Assembly: GCA_965221485.1 (NCBI GenBank)
Contig: OZ244893.1
Location: 1,426,001 to 1,490,000, forward strand
DNA length: 64,000 bases
Direction of reading: 5' to 3'
Origin: JAJEBT01 sp965221485
Lineage (GTDB): Bacteria > Pseudomonadota > Alphaproteobacteria > MPNO01 > UBA830
Positions 53,935 to 62,820 of this stretch are shown here, piece by piece; position 1 is the stretch's first letter, and each line of letters starts with the position of its first letter. Made by a program: the position numbers and the translations under genes. The notes under the pieces are model-generated. The model was not told the DNA's origin, did not search any database, and saw nothing but the letters and a program-made list of their open reading frames with translations.

Positions 53935-54963
53935 TCAGGCCGTCCCCGGCAGCCAGTCGAACGCCAACAGGGCACCGGCTGTGACCACCACCCAGACCAG
54001 TGAGAAAGGCAGGAAAACCTTCCAGCCCAACCTCATCAGCTGGTCATAGCGGTAGCGGGGGAAGGTTGCACGCACCCACAGGAACACGAAAAGACAGAAC
54101 GCGATTTTCGCAGCGAACCAGACGATGCCGGGGATCCAGGTAAACGGCGCGAAGTCCAATGGAGGCAGCCAACCGCCAAGAAACAGGATAACGGTCAGGC
54201 CACTCATCAGGATCATGTTTGCATACTCGCCAAGAAAAAACAGCGCGAATGTCATTGACGAGTACTCGACATTGTATCCTGAAACCAGTTCCGCTTCGGC
54301 CTCAGGGAGATCGAAGGGATGACGGTTGGTTTCGGCGAGGGCAGAAATGAAAAAAATCACGAACATGGGGAGGAGCGGCAACCAGTGCCATGTCCAGAAA
54401 CCCCCACCCTGCTGCGCAATCACGATATCCGTCAGATTGAGCGAGCCGACACACAGCAATACGGTGATGATCACGAAGCCGAGGGCTACCTCGTAAGACA
54501 CCATCTGGGCTGCGGATCGAAGGGCACCCAGAAACGCATATTTCGAATTGCTCGCCCAGCCAGCCATGATGATGCCGTAGACACCCAGAGACGAGATCGC
54601 GAACACATAGAGAATGCCGACATTGATATCTGCCAGCACCCAGCCGGCCTCGAATGGAATGACGGCCCAGGCGACGAGGCTGAGAATGAATGTCAGCATG
54701 GGAGCCAGGACGAAGATGACCCGGTTGGCTCCGGAGGGAATGACGGTTTCCTTGATCAGGAGCTTCAGACCATCGGCAATCGGCTGGAACAGACCGAATG
54801 GTCCGACCACATTGGGCCCCTTGCGCAGCTGCATGGCGGCAATGACCTTGCGTTCTGCAAATGTGAGATAGGCCACAGCGACCATAAGGGGGATCACGAT
54901 CAGCAGAACCTGCCCGACAATGATGATCCCGGGCCACAGATACCCGTTCCACAGTTCAAACAT
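53935..54963 (-). CDS. nuoH: NADH-quinone oxidoreductase subunit H
   Basis: The 342-residue membrane subunit forms the roof of the quinone cavity, with eight helices. Landmarks are AYLTFAERKVIAAMQLRKGPNVVGPFGL (AERKVIAAMQLRKGPNVVG), ADGLKLLIKE, the ETNRHPFDLPEAEAELVSGYN loop (ETNRHPFDLPEAEAELV) and WVRATFPRYRYDQLM. I use ATG 54963 (MFELWNGYLWPG), which overlaps the 3' end of nuoG by 8 bases; the frame is open a little further upstream. Confidence 0.97.
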   Translation of the reverse strand: MFELWNGYLWPGIIIVGQVLLIVIPLMVAVAYLTFAERKVIAAMQLRKGPNVVGPFGLFQPIADGLKLLIKETVIPSGANRVIFVLAPMLTFILSLVAWAVIPFEAGWVLADINVGILYVFAISSLGVYGIIMAGWASNSKYAFLGALRSAAQMVSYEVALGFVIITVLLCVGSLNLTDIVIAQQGGGFWTWHWLPLLPMFVIFFISALAETNRHPFDLPEAEAELVSGYNVEYSSMTFALFFLGEYANMILMSGLTVILFLGGWLPPLDFAPFTWIPGIVWFAAKIAFCLFVFLWVRATFPRYRYDQLMRLGWKVFLPFSLVWVVVTAGALLAFDWLPGTA

Positions 54964-57016
54964 CGTTGCGAATGCCTGTACCGCCGTCGATGAACGTCTC
55001 GACACAGGCGGCCATTGTCGGCGAAACCCGGGAAACCGGATCCGTCATGTAGAAGTTGCGGACGGGACTTTCAAAGCTTCCGTCCTGCAGCTCATCCGAT
55101 ACCTCAAACGATTTCCAGGGAGCGGGAACCACAGAATCCAGTACGGCCAGCTGGGGTGCGAGTTCCGTCATACGCTCTCTGACCTGTCCGAGACTGTCAT
55201 AGCCAAGCGGCATTCCCAGTTCACCTGACAGGGCGCGCAGGATGGCCCAGTCCTCGCGCGCATCTCCGGGCGGATGGACGGCGCGGCGCCCTCTTTGCGT
55301 CCTGCCTTCCGTGTTGACGTAAGTCCCGTCCTTCTCGGTATAGGCGGCCCCTGGCAGCACGACATCGGCGACCCGGGCGCCAGCATCCCCGTGATGTCCC
55401 TGGTAGATCACGAACGGCTGCTGCAGCTTCGCCATGTCAAGTTCATCGGCAGCGAGCAAATAGACGATCCTGATATCACCGGACACCGCACCCTCGAGAA
55501 TTCCGGCCACATCGCGTCCTTCGGGGCCAGGCACCAGTCCGAGATCAAGTCCGCCCACACGCGCTGCTGCCGTATGCAGGACATTGAACCCGTTCCAGTC
55601 CTCCGTCAGCATCCCGCAGGATTCGGCAATTCGGCGCGCAGCATCCAGAACAGCGTATCCGTCGGGGCGCGCCAGCGCCCCCTGCCCGACAACCACCATG
55701 GATCGCTCGGCATCGGCCAGGCGCCTTGCAAAGGGATGGTCTCCGGAGGCAATAAGGGCAAGTGTATCGGTGCCCGTTCCGAGCGCCTCGGCAGGATAGG
55801 TGAGATCGCAGACGCCGCCGATAAGCCCGACGGGAAATTTTCCCTGCAGTGCACGCTTTCGCAGTCGCGCATTCACAATCGGTGCCTCAAGGCGCGGATT
55901 CGTTCCGATCAGGAGGCATGCACCGGCTTCCTCGATTCCGGCAATCGTGGAGTTGAACAGATAGGCCGCCCTCGGTTCGGACTGCAGCCGGGCGCCATCC
56001 TGGCGGCAGTCGATATGGGGAGAACCGAGTTTTTCCATGAGGTCGCGCAATGCTGTCATGGATTCGGCGTCACACTGGTCACCGGCAATGGCCGCAATCG
56101 CGCTGCCGTCGACAGCCCGGATTTGCTTCGCGATCACATCGAATGCTTCCTGCCAGCTCGCCGGGCGGAGTTTGCCGTCTGTCCGGACGAAGGGTCTGTC
56201 AAGGCGCTGTCGCGACAGCCCGTCGCACGCATAACGGGTCTTGTCCGAAATCCATTCTTCATTGATGTCTTCGTTGAGAAGCGGCAAGACCCGCATGACT
56301 TCGCGGCCGCGACTGTCGATGCGAATGTTGCTTCCAACGGCATCCATGACATCGATCGATTCGGTTCTTGTGAGTTCCCAGGGTCGGGCTGAAAAGGCGT
56401 AGGGTTTGGAGGTCAGGGCACCAACCGGGCACAGGTCAATGATGTTGGCCGAGAGCTCCGAAGCGACAGCCCGCTCGATATAGGTGCCCACCTCCATAGC
56501 CTCACCCCGGCCGGTGGCGCCCAGCACCTCGACGCCGGCAACTTCAGTGGAAAAGCGAATGCAGCGCGTACAATGAATGCAGCGTGTCATATGGGTTTCG
56601 ATGAGCGGGCCGAGATCCTTGTCTGCCACGGCCCGCTTGTTTTCCGCAAAACGCGAGTGATCGAACCCATACGCCATGGCCTGGTCCTGAAGATCGCATT
56701 CCCCCCCCTGATCGCAGATGGGGCAGTCCAGCGGATGGTTGATCAGGAGGAATTCCATCACGCCGTTTCGGGCCTTGCGCACCTTCTCGGTATCGGTACG
56801 GATGACCATGCCATCACTGACCGGCATGGCACATGAAGCGATGGGCTTGGGTGCGCGCTCCATTTCCACCAGACACATGCGGCAGTTTCCGGCGATGGAC
56901 AGGCGCTCGTGATAGCAGAAACGCGGAATCTCGATTCCGGCCTGTTCGCACGCCTGCAGGACCGTAATCCCGGGCGGGACCTCGATCTCGCGGTTATCGA
57001 TCGTGAGCTTCGGCAC
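54956..57016 (-). CDS. nuoG: NADH-quinone oxidoreductase subunit G
   Basis: The 686-residue iron-sulfur subunit. N-terminal 2Fe-2S ferredoxin domain (CYHERLSIAGNCRMCLVE), the His-Cys3 and Cys4 4Fe-4S motifs in CPICDQGGECDLQD and THMTRCIHCTRCIRF, then a molybdopterin oxidoreductase-like domain with no Mo role. It carries electrons from NuoE/F towards NuoI. Length matches alphaproteobacterial NuoG. Confidence 0.97.
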   Translation of the reverse strand: MPKLTIDNREIEVPPGITVLQACEQAGIEIPRFCYHERLSIAGNCRMCLVEMERAPKPIASCAMPVSDGMVIRTDTEKVRKARNGVMEFLLINHPLDCPICDQGGECDLQDQAMAYGFDHSRFAENKRAVADKDLGPLIETHMTRCIHCTRCIRFSTEVAGVEVLGATGRGEAMEVGTYIERAVASELSANIIDLCPVGALTSKPYAFSARPWELTRTESIDVMDAVGSNIRIDSRGREVMRVLPLLNEDINEEWISDKTRYACDGLSRQRLDRPFVRTDGKLRPASWQEAFDVIAKQIRAVDGSAIAAIAGDQCDAESMTALRDLMEKLGSPHIDCRQDGARLQSEPRAAYLFNSTIAGIEEAGACLLIGTNPRLEAPIVNARLRKRALQGKFPVGLIGGVCDLTYPAEALGTGTDTLALIASGDHPFARRLADAERSMVVVGQGALARPDGYAVLDAARRIAESCGMLTEDWNGFNVLHTAAARVGGLDLGLVPGPEGRDVAGILEGAVSGDIRIVYLLAADELDMAKLQQPFVIYQGHHGDAGARVADVVLPGAAYTEKDGTYVNTEGRTQRGRRAVHPPGDAREDWAILRALSGELGMPLGYDSLGQVRERMTELAPQLAVLDSVVPAPWKSFEVSDELQDGSFESPVRNFYMTDPVSRVSPTMAACVETFIDGGTGIRNDV

Positions 57017-57031
57017 GGCAGCGATTCCGTT

Positions 57032-58318
57032 TCAGGCCGCCGCCGCTGCGGTACGCCCTTGACGGGCGATGCGGCTTTCTATGTCGTCCCGGAAATGACG
57101 GATGAGGCCCTGAATCGGCCAGGCCGCCGCATCTCCCAGGGCACAGATGGTGTGACCCTCGATTTCGTGGGACACGTCCAGCAACATGTCGATTTCCTCA
57201 ATCGCGGCGTCGCCGCGAACCAGCCGCTCCATCACCCGCCACATCCAGCCCGTCCCTTCCCGGCACGGAGTACATTGACCGCAACTTTCATGTTTGTAGA
57301 ACTTCGAGATGCGGGCGATGGCGGCGACGACATCCGTCGAACTGTCCATCACGATCACCGCCGCAGTTCCGAGGCCGGATTGCACGTCGCGAAGAGCGTC
57401 GAAATCCATCAGGACGGTATCGCAGATCGACCTGGGGATCAGCGGCACGGACGATCCGCCCGGAATCACGGCTTTGAGGTTTTTCCAGCCGCCGCGGACA
57501 CCGCCGGCATGGCGTTCTATGAGCTCGCGGAGCGGAATGCTCATTTCCTCCTCGACGTTGCAGGGCTGATTGACATGGCCCGATATGCAGAAAATCTTGG
57601 TGCCACTGTTGTTCTTGCGTCCGAAGCCGGCGAACCATCCGGCGCCGCGGCGGCAGATCGTCGGCGCCACGGCGATGGTTTCCACGTTGTTTATGGTCGT
57701 GGGACAGCCATAGAGTCCGGTATTTGCCGGAAACGGCGGTTTGATGCGGGGTTGTCCTTTCTTCCCTTCGAGACTTTCGAGAAGGGCGGTTTCCTCGCCA
57801 CAGATGTACGCCCCTGCACCGCGATGAAGATATATGTCGAAATCAAAACCGGAACCGCAGGCATTGGTACCGATCAGGCCCGCTTCATAGGCTTCGTCCA
57901 GGGCCGCCTGCAGGACTTCTGCTTCGCGAAAGAATTCACCCCGGATATAGATGTAGGCTGCGATGGCGCCCATGGCGAATCCCGCCACAAGGCAGCCTTC
58001 GATCAGCTTGTGAGGATCGTGCCGCAGGATATCGCGATCCTTGCAGGTCCCCGGCTCGGATTCGTCAGCATTCACGACGAGATAGGCGGGCCGTCCATCG
58101 GACTCGCCCGGCATGAAGGACCATTTGAGACCCGCCGGAAAACCGGCTCCGCCGCGGCCCCGCAGGCCGGACTCCTTGATCTCTTCGATGATCCAGTCAC
58201 GCCCTCTGGCCAGTATGTCGCGAGTCTTGTCCCAGTCACCTCGTTTTCGGGCAGCCTCAAGCTTCCAGTCCTGAAGGCCGTAGAGATTGGTGAAGATGCG
58301 GTCGCTGTCCTTCAGCAT
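57032..58318 (-). CDS. nuoF: NADH-quinone oxidoreductase subunit F
   Basis: The 428-residue NADH- and FMN-binding subunit. NADH/FMN Gly-rich loop GLRGRGGAGFPAGLKWSFM (GRGGAGFPAGLKW), NADESEPGTCKDR, GAYICGEETALLESLEG and the N3 4Fe-4S ligands SCGQCTPCREG. First electron acceptor of complex I. The start overlaps nuoE by 7 bases. Confidence 0.97.
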   Translation of the reverse strand: MLKDSDRIFTNLYGLQDWKLEAARKRGDWDKTRDILARGRDWIIEEIKESGLRGRGGAGFPAGLKWSFMPGESDGRPAYLVVNADESEPGTCKDRDILRHDPHKLIEGCLVAGFAMGAIAAYIYIRGEFFREAEVLQAALDEAYEAGLIGTNACGSGFDFDIYLHRGAGAYICGEETALLESLEGKKGQPRIKPPFPANTGLYGCPTTINNVETIAVAPTICRRGAGWFAGFGRKNNSGTKIFCISGHVNQPCNVEEEMSIPLRELIERHAGGVRGGWKNLKAVIPGGSSVPLIPRSICDTVLMDFDALRDVQSGLGTAAVIVMDSSTDVVAAIARISKFYKHESCGQCTPCREGTGWMWRVMERLVRGDAAIEEIDMLLDVSHEIEGHTICALGDAAAWPIQGLIRHFRDDIESRIARQGRTAAAAA

Positions 58319-58920
58319 TGCGGGTCGACCTCCGCACCATCCCCGGTCGTGAGCGTGGTCAGGCCGCCAGCCGGTGCCGAATTCTGTCGATCCGCGAGAG
58401 AGCCTCCTTCGATCGGCTCGCCGCGGCGGACAGCACGGATGAGTCTCCGCACCCCTTCCGGATCGACGTCTTCAAAATAGTCGTCGTCGATCCAGACGAC
58501 AGGTGCATTCACGCAGGCGCCCAGGCATTCGAATTCACTCAGGGAGAAGACTCCATCGGCCGATGTCTCGCCAATCCCGCAGCCCAGTTCATCCTTGCAG
58601 GCGTCCACGATGCCAGTGCTGCCCCGCAGCCAGCACGGTGTCGTCGTGCAAACGCGGAGCTCATGCTGCCCCCGCGGCTGGTCATGAAACATCTCGTAGA
58701 ATGTCACAACCTCATAGACGCGAATCGGCGCCATTCCGAGAATATCGGCGATATGGTCCATCGCAGCCCGCGGCAGCCACCCGCCGCACTGGCGCTGGGC
58801 CAGATCCAGTAAGGGGAGAACAGCGCTGGCCTGTTTTCCGGGCGGATACTTGGCAATGTGGTGTTCCACCAGGGAGCGGTTGCCGGCATCGAATGTGAAG
58901 GCTTCTGTCTGCTCGTTCAT
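58312..58920 (-). CDS. nuoE: NADH-quinone oxidoreductase subunit E
   Basis: A 202-residue thioredoxin-like 2Fe-2S subunit (cluster N1a). Ligand cysteines are in VCTTTPCWLRGS and ECLGACVNAPVVWI. The N-terminal helical part has YPPGKQASAVLPLLDLAQRQ. The last 30 residues or so are a low-complexity tail beyond the usual end. ATGA overlap with nuoD. Confidence 0.96.
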   Translation of the reverse strand: MNEQTEAFTFDAGNRSLVEHHIAKYPPGKQASAVLPLLDLAQRQCGGWLPRAAMDHIADILGMAPIRVYEVVTFYEMFHDQPRGQHELRVCTTTPCWLRGSTGIVDACKDELGCGIGETSADGVFSLSEFECLGACVNAPVVWIDDDYFEDVDPEGVRRLIRAVRRGEPIEGGSLADRQNSAPAGGLTTLTTGDGAEVDPQC

Positions 58921-60098
58921 CGATCGATTTCACCAAAAACTATGTCCATGGAACCGATGATTGCCACCATGTCCGCCAGCATATGGCCCCGGGACATGAA
59001 GTCCGTCGCCTGCAGAAAAGCGAATCCCGGGGCGCGGATCTTGCAACGGTAGGGACGGTTGGTTCCGTCAGCGACGAGATAGACCCCGAATTCGCCCTTT
59101 GGCGCTTCCACGGCGGTGTAGGTATCTCCGGCCGGCACGTGATAGCCTTCCGTATAGAGCTTGAAATGGTGAATCAGCGCTTCCATGGAGCGTTTCATTT
59201 CCGCCCGGTCTGGCGGCGATATCTTGTGATCCTGGGTCCGCACCGGTCCGTCCGGCATCTGCTCGATACACTGGTGAATGATACGGAGACTTTGGCGCAT
59301 TTCCTCGACGCGCACGAGATAACGATCGAAGCAATCCCCGTTCTTGCCGACCGGGATATCGAAGTCCACAAGTCTGTAGACATCGTAGGGCTGGGCCTTG
59401 CGCAAGTCCCATGGAACGCCGCTTCCCCTGAGCATCGGTCCCGAGAAGCCCCAGTCTATTGCGTCCTCGTCGGAGATGACCCCGACATCGACGGTACGCT
59501 GCCGGAAGATCCGGTTTTCGGTCAGCAGGTTTTCCACATCATTGATAACCGGCGGAAAATGTTCGCAGAATTCGGCAATATCATCGAGGAGACCGTCCGG
59601 CAGGTCGCGGTGAACGCCGCCGGGCCGGAAATAGGCTGCGTGCATCCGTGAACCCGATGCCCGCTCATAGAACCCCATCAGCTTCTCGCGTTCTTCGAAT
59701 CCCCACAACAGCGGGGTCATGGCGCCGACATCGAGTGCAAAGGCGCTGATATTCAGAATATGGTTCAGAAGACGTGTGATCTCCGCGTAGAGGACCCGGA
59801 TATATTGTCCGCGAACGGGTACGGTCATGCCGGCCAGTTTCTCGGTGGCCAATGCAAACGCGTGCTCCTGGCTCATGGGCGAGACGTAATCAAGGCGGTC
59901 AAAATAGGGGACGGCCTGGAGGAAGGTCTTGTATTCGATCAGCTTTTCGGTGCCGCGGTGCAGGAGGCCGATATGGGGATCGCAGCGCTCGACGATCTCG
60001 CCATCCATCTCCACCACAAGGCGCAAGACCCCGTGTGCCGCAGGATGCTGCGGCCCGAAATTCAGGGTGAGATTTTTGACGTCGGGGTCCGCCATCAT
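58917..60098 (-). CDS. nuoD: NADH-quinone oxidoreductase subunit D
   Basis: The 393-residue 49-kDa-type subunit lines the quinone-binding chamber with NuoB. TLNFGPQHPAAHGVLRLVVEM (FGPQHPAAHGVLRL) holds the quinone-contacting His, and GLLHRGTEKLIEYKTFLQA and RPGGVHRDLPDG are conserved. The C-terminal Arg motif (APGFAFLQATDFMSRGHMLAD; shown as ATDFMSRGHMLAD) is typical. It is unfused to NuoC. The start overlaps the nuoC stop by ATGA. Confidence 0.97.
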   Translation of the reverse strand: MMADPDVKNLTLNFGPQHPAAHGVLRLVVEMDGEIVERCDPHIGLLHRGTEKLIEYKTFLQAVPYFDRLDYVSPMSQEHAFALATEKLAGMTVPVRGQYIRVLYAEITRLLNHILNISAFALDVGAMTPLLWGFEEREKLMGFYERASGSRMHAAYFRPGGVHRDLPDGLLDDIAEFCEHFPPVINDVENLLTENRIFRQRTVDVGVISDEDAIDWGFSGPMLRGSGVPWDLRKAQPYDVYRLVDFDIPVGKNGDCFDRYLVRVEEMRQSLRIIHQCIEQMPDGPVRTQDHKISPPDRAEMKRSMEALIHHFKLYTEGYHVPAGDTYTAVEAPKGEFGVYLVADGTNRPYRCKIRAPGFAFLQATDFMSRGHMLADMVAIIGSMDIVFGEIDR

Positions 60099-60718
60099 CC
60101 GCCTTCGTCGCGTTCGATGGAGTTCGCCTTTTCATCGCCTGGCAATATGTAGCGGGCCCCTTCCCACGGGCTCATGAAGTCGAAGCTGCGAAAATCCTGG
60201 GTCAGGTTTACAGGCTCGTAGACGACCTGCTTCTGCCCTTCGTCGTAGCGGACCTCGACATAGCCGGTGAGCGGAAAATCCTTGCGCAACGGGTGCCCTT
60301 CAAACCCGTAATCCGTCAGCATTCTCCTGAGATCCGGATGACCGGTGAAGGCGATCCCGAACATGTCCCAGACTTCGCGTTCGAACCAGCCGGCAGCGCT
60401 GTAGAGCGGCACTGCGGAGGGAACCGGTGTTTCCTCATCGACCTCGACAATCACGCGGACCCGCAGATTGTTGTGCAGGCTGAGGAGGTTGTACACCACG
60501 TCAAACCGGGCCGCCCGCTCCGGGTAATCGACAGCCGTGATGTCAACCAGCATCTTGAACCGGCATCCGGCATCGTCGCGCAGGAAGCGCAGCAAGCCCG
60601 GCAATGTATCCGTCCGGGCCCACAGGGTCAGTTCCCCGTGCGCAACCCGGTGACCCGTCACCAGCCTCCCCGCCTCGGAAGTTACGATATCGAGAAGATC
60701 CTGAAGGTCGTCGTCCAT
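60095..60718 (-). CDS. nuoC: NADH-quinone oxidoreductase subunit C
   Basis: The 207-residue 30-kDa-type subunit. The family signature ERExWDMFGIxFxGHPDLRRMLTDYGFEGHPLRKDFPLTG is intact, seen as EREVWDMFGIAFTGHPDLRR and YGFEGHPLRKDFPLTGYVEV. Stabilises the quinone module together with NuoD. Starts 21 bases after nuoB. Confidence 0.97.
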   Translation of the reverse strand: MDDDLQDLLDIVTSEAGRLVTGHRVAHGELTLWARTDTLPGLLRFLRDDAGCRFKMLVDITAVDYPERAARFDVVYNLLSLHNNLRVRVIVEVDEETPVPSAVPLYSAAGWFEREVWDMFGIAFTGHPDLRRMLTDYGFEGHPLRKDFPLTGYVEVRYDEGQKQVVYEPVNLTQDFRSFDFMSPWEGARYILPGDEKANSIERDEGG

Positions 60719-60739
60719 GTGTTCCGGTTTGCAGGCCGT

Positions 60740-61270
60740 TCAGCGCGCAATGGTGCTGGTTCGCCTGATTTTCTTCTGAAGCAACAGGATTCCGTAAAGC
60801 AATGCTTCCGCTGTCGGCGGGCATCCCGGTACGTAGACATCGACGGGCACGATCCGGTCACATCCGCGCACCACCGAGTAGGAATAGTGGTAGTACCCGC
60901 CGCCGTTGGCGCAGCTCCCCATTGAAATGACCCAACGCGGCTCTGCCATCTGGTCATAGACCCTTCGCAGCGCTGGCGCCATCTTGTTGGTCAGGGTCCC
61001 GGCCACAATCATGACGTCGGACTGCCGGGGGCTGGGACGAAACACCACACCGAACCGGTCAAGATCGTAGCGGCTGGCTGCGGTGTGCATCATTTCGACC
61101 GCGCAGCATGCCAGACCAAATGACATGGGCCACAATGATCCGGACTGTGCCCAGGAAACCAGCTTGTCCATCTGGGCAACAAGAAAGCCCTTGTCTGTGA
61201 GTTCATTGGTCGCCTGAAGGAGGGTGGCGTCCTGGACCGAACCGGGCCCGGGGGCACGGTCTATTCCCAT
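60740..61270 (-). CDS. nuoB: NADH-quinone oxidoreductase subunit B
   Basis: The 176-residue subunit binds the terminal 4Fe-4S cluster N2. Ligands are the adjacent cysteines in FGLACCAVEMMH, the third in MGSCANGGGYYHYSYS and the fourth in VYVPGCPPTAEALLYG. I start at ATG 61270 (MGIDRAPG), preceded by AAGGGG; an in-frame ATG seven codons upstream lies inside nuoA. It overlaps nuoA by 10 bases. Confidence 0.97.
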   Translation of the reverse strand: MGIDRAPGPGSVQDATLLQATNELTDKGFLVAQMDKLVSWAQSGSLWPMSFGLACCAVEMMHTAASRYDLDRFGVVFRPSPRQSDVMIVAGTLTNKMAPALRRVYDQMAEPRWVISMGSCANGGGYYHYSYSVVRGCDRIVPVDVYVPGCPPTAEALLYGILLLQKKIRRTSTIAR

Positions 61271-61626
61271 TCCAGAGCCCCTTTCTTCCATTCGTAAACA
61301 AATCCCACAGTGAGAACAGCAAGGAAGACCATCATGGACCCGAAGCCGAGCATCCCAATGTTCGACAGCGAGATGGCCCAGGGAAACAGGAAAGCGATTT
61401 CGAGGTCAAAAATGATGAAGAGAATGGCAACAAGGTAGAACCGGACGTCAAACTGTCCACGCGCATCGTCAAAGGCTTCGAACCCGCATTCATAGTTCGA
61501 GAGTTTTTGCGAATCAGGCCGTTGTCGGGCGATGACATAGGATGCCGCGATCGCGGCGACCGCAATTCCCCCGGCAATCCCGACAAAGACAAGGATCGGA
61601 AGATATTCTCGCAGCATGTCTTCCAT
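61261..61626 (-). CDS. nuoA: NADH-quinone oxidoreductase subunit A
   Basis: A 121-residue membrane subunit with three helices. The loop SQKLSNYECGFEAFDDARGQFDVRFYLVAI (SNYECGFEAFDDARGQFDVR) carries the switchable Cys, and FIIFDLEIAFLFPW is the second helix signature. First gene of the nuo operon. GGAG lies seven bases before ATG, and a near-consensus promoter at 61659-61687. Confidence 0.97.
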   Translation of the reverse strand: MEDMLREYLPILVFVGIAGGIAVAAIAASYVIARQRPDSQKLSNYECGFEAFDDARGQFDVRFYLVAILFIIFDLEIAFLFPWAISLSNIGMLGFGSMMVFLAVLTVGFVYEWKKGALEWE

Positions 61627-61658
61627 CGATCACTCCGGCCGCCGTTATCGACGCGCGC

Positions 61659-61687
61659 TTTATAAGGACATTCCATGCAGATTTCAA
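61659..61687 (-). promoter_or_regulatory. Probable sigma-70 promoter of the nuo operon
   Basis: On the minus strand, TTGAAA (61687-61682), a 17-base spacer and TATAAA (61664-61659). It lies 33 bases before the nuoA start. It could drive the whole nuo-birA-coaX-rnj-DUF1467 transcript of about 17.5 kb. Confidence 0.65.
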
Positions 61688-61784
61688 AGAAATTGGTACC
61701 GATCCGGGTTCACGTTGCCGGCTCGGCGAATTCGTCCCGATCCGTCACCGGACGGCCTTGACTGACAGGGAATCCCTGGCAGGG

Positions 61785-61861
61785 TGGCGGGAGTGACGGG
61801 ACTCGAACCCGCGGCCTCTGGCGTGACAGGCCAGCGCTCTAACCAACTGAGCTACACCCCC
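61785..61861 (-). tRNA. tRNA-Asp (GTC)
   Basis: A 77-base cloverleaf including an encoded CCA. Acceptor GGGGGTG pairs with CACTCCC (one G-T), discriminator G. D-stem GCTC/GAGC, anticodon stem CTGGC/GCCAG with loop CTGTCAC giving anticodon GTC, and T-arm with GGTTCGAGTCC. Transcribed leftward, towards nuoA. Confidence 0.97.
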
Positions 61862-62226
61862 GCATTCCGTTCGCGGATCTTCCATTTAGAGACAGTGGTG
61901 AGAGTCGTCAAGACTTTCCGCCGCCGGACCGCCGCAGACTCCGGCCCACGTCCGGACCCGGCCGATCCGCCTCAAGGCCGCCCGCGATCCAGCCTGGCAG
62001 ACGACCTTCTGAATCCCCAAACCACAGATCAGCCCTGTGAATTGGCGGGATCTGGCCTGACCGGGGCTCGCCTCCCGGACATGGCGGACAACCAGGTGAT
62101 CCGGGTATCGGAGCCAATTCGACGCATCCTGCGCGTCGCGTGGTGTTGCAACCGGAAGCTCGATCCGTGTGATGCCCCGGTGTCCGGGGCAGACGGAAGG
62201 AACAAATCTTGAATGGCGGCGTTCAA
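61862..62226. other. Intergenic between the two tRNA genes
   Basis: Apart from the tRNA-Asp promoter at 61883-61911, I see nothing here. An open frame running through the tRNA-Asp gene and this gap on the plus strand is not a gene. Confidence 0.6.
61883..61911 (-). promoter_or_regulatory. Promoter of tRNA-Asp
   Basis: TTGACG (61911-61906), a 17-base spacer and TAAATG (61888-61883) on the minus strand, 21 bases before the tRNA 5' end. The -35 is one base off consensus. Confidence 0.6.
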
Positions 62227-62302
62227 TGGTGGGCGGTGACGGGATCGAACCGCCGACCTACGCGGTGTAAACGCGTCGCTCTCCCAGCTGAGCTAACCGC
62301 CC
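62227..62302 (-). tRNA. tRNA-Val (TAC)
   Basis: A 76-base cloverleaf with encoded CCA. Acceptor GGGCGGT/ACCGCCC, discriminator A. D-stem GCTC/GAGC, anticodon stem ACGCG/CGCGT with loop TTTACAC giving anticodon TAC, T-arm GGCGG TTCGATC CCGTC. TATAAA lies seven bases upstream of the 5' end (62315-62310). Confidence 0.97.
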
Positions 62303-62399
62303 TTCGCGTTTTATATCAGCTTCGGGAATGCTGTGCACATGTCGGCGACGTTCCGCCGCCGCGCCAATGCGTTCGCATGAGTTGCAGGTGACTGCCCGT

Positions 62400-62725
62400 T
62401 CAGCCAAAAAGCCGGTCTGGAAGGGCTACGGACAGCTCCGGAATGCAGGTGACAGAGAGAAGAAGCATTGCCATCAGCGCGAGGAAGGGCAGGATCCCCG
62501 AATGACCTCGGACACCGGGGCCTTGGCGACACCTGCGAAGGCAAACAGATCCAGTCCGACCGGAGGAGTCAGCCTCGCGATCTCGATGTTGATGACCACA
62601 CTGATCGCGTAATGAATCGGATCAATTCCGAATTGGGCAAACAATGGCAAAACGGGAGGAACGGCAATCAGGAGAATGGCCGGACCTTCGAGGACCGTCC
62701 CCAGACGCAGAACGATGATGCTCAT
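62400..62725 (-). pseudogene. TRAP transporter large permease (dctM) 3' relic
   Basis: The frame from 62725 encodes a DctM C-terminal segment: FLEG-like LGTVLEGPAILLIAVPPVLP, then FGIDPIHYAISVVINIEIAR and LTPPVGLDLFAFAGVAKAP, then EVIRG. It then shifts at CCCC/GGGG (62496-62499): the ending ILPFLALMAMLLL continues one frame over to a stop at 62400-62402. The first 330 or so residues of a normal DctM are missing, and the frame upstream of 62725 does not continue the family. So it is a truncated, frameshifted relic of a C4-dicarboxylate or sialic-acid-type transporter. Confidence 0.75.
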
Positions 62726-62820
62726 GAACAGGAAACCGCCACGCCTTGAGGTCGATTTCGGTCACCCATGCCACCAGACGGGCAGGCATCCGCAATTCTG
62801 TCAGTCAGTGACCAAACCGG

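Noticed and set aside
61784..62212. 142-codon plus-strand frame through tRNA-Asp
   Set aside because: Runs across the tRNA gene and its promoter; not coding.
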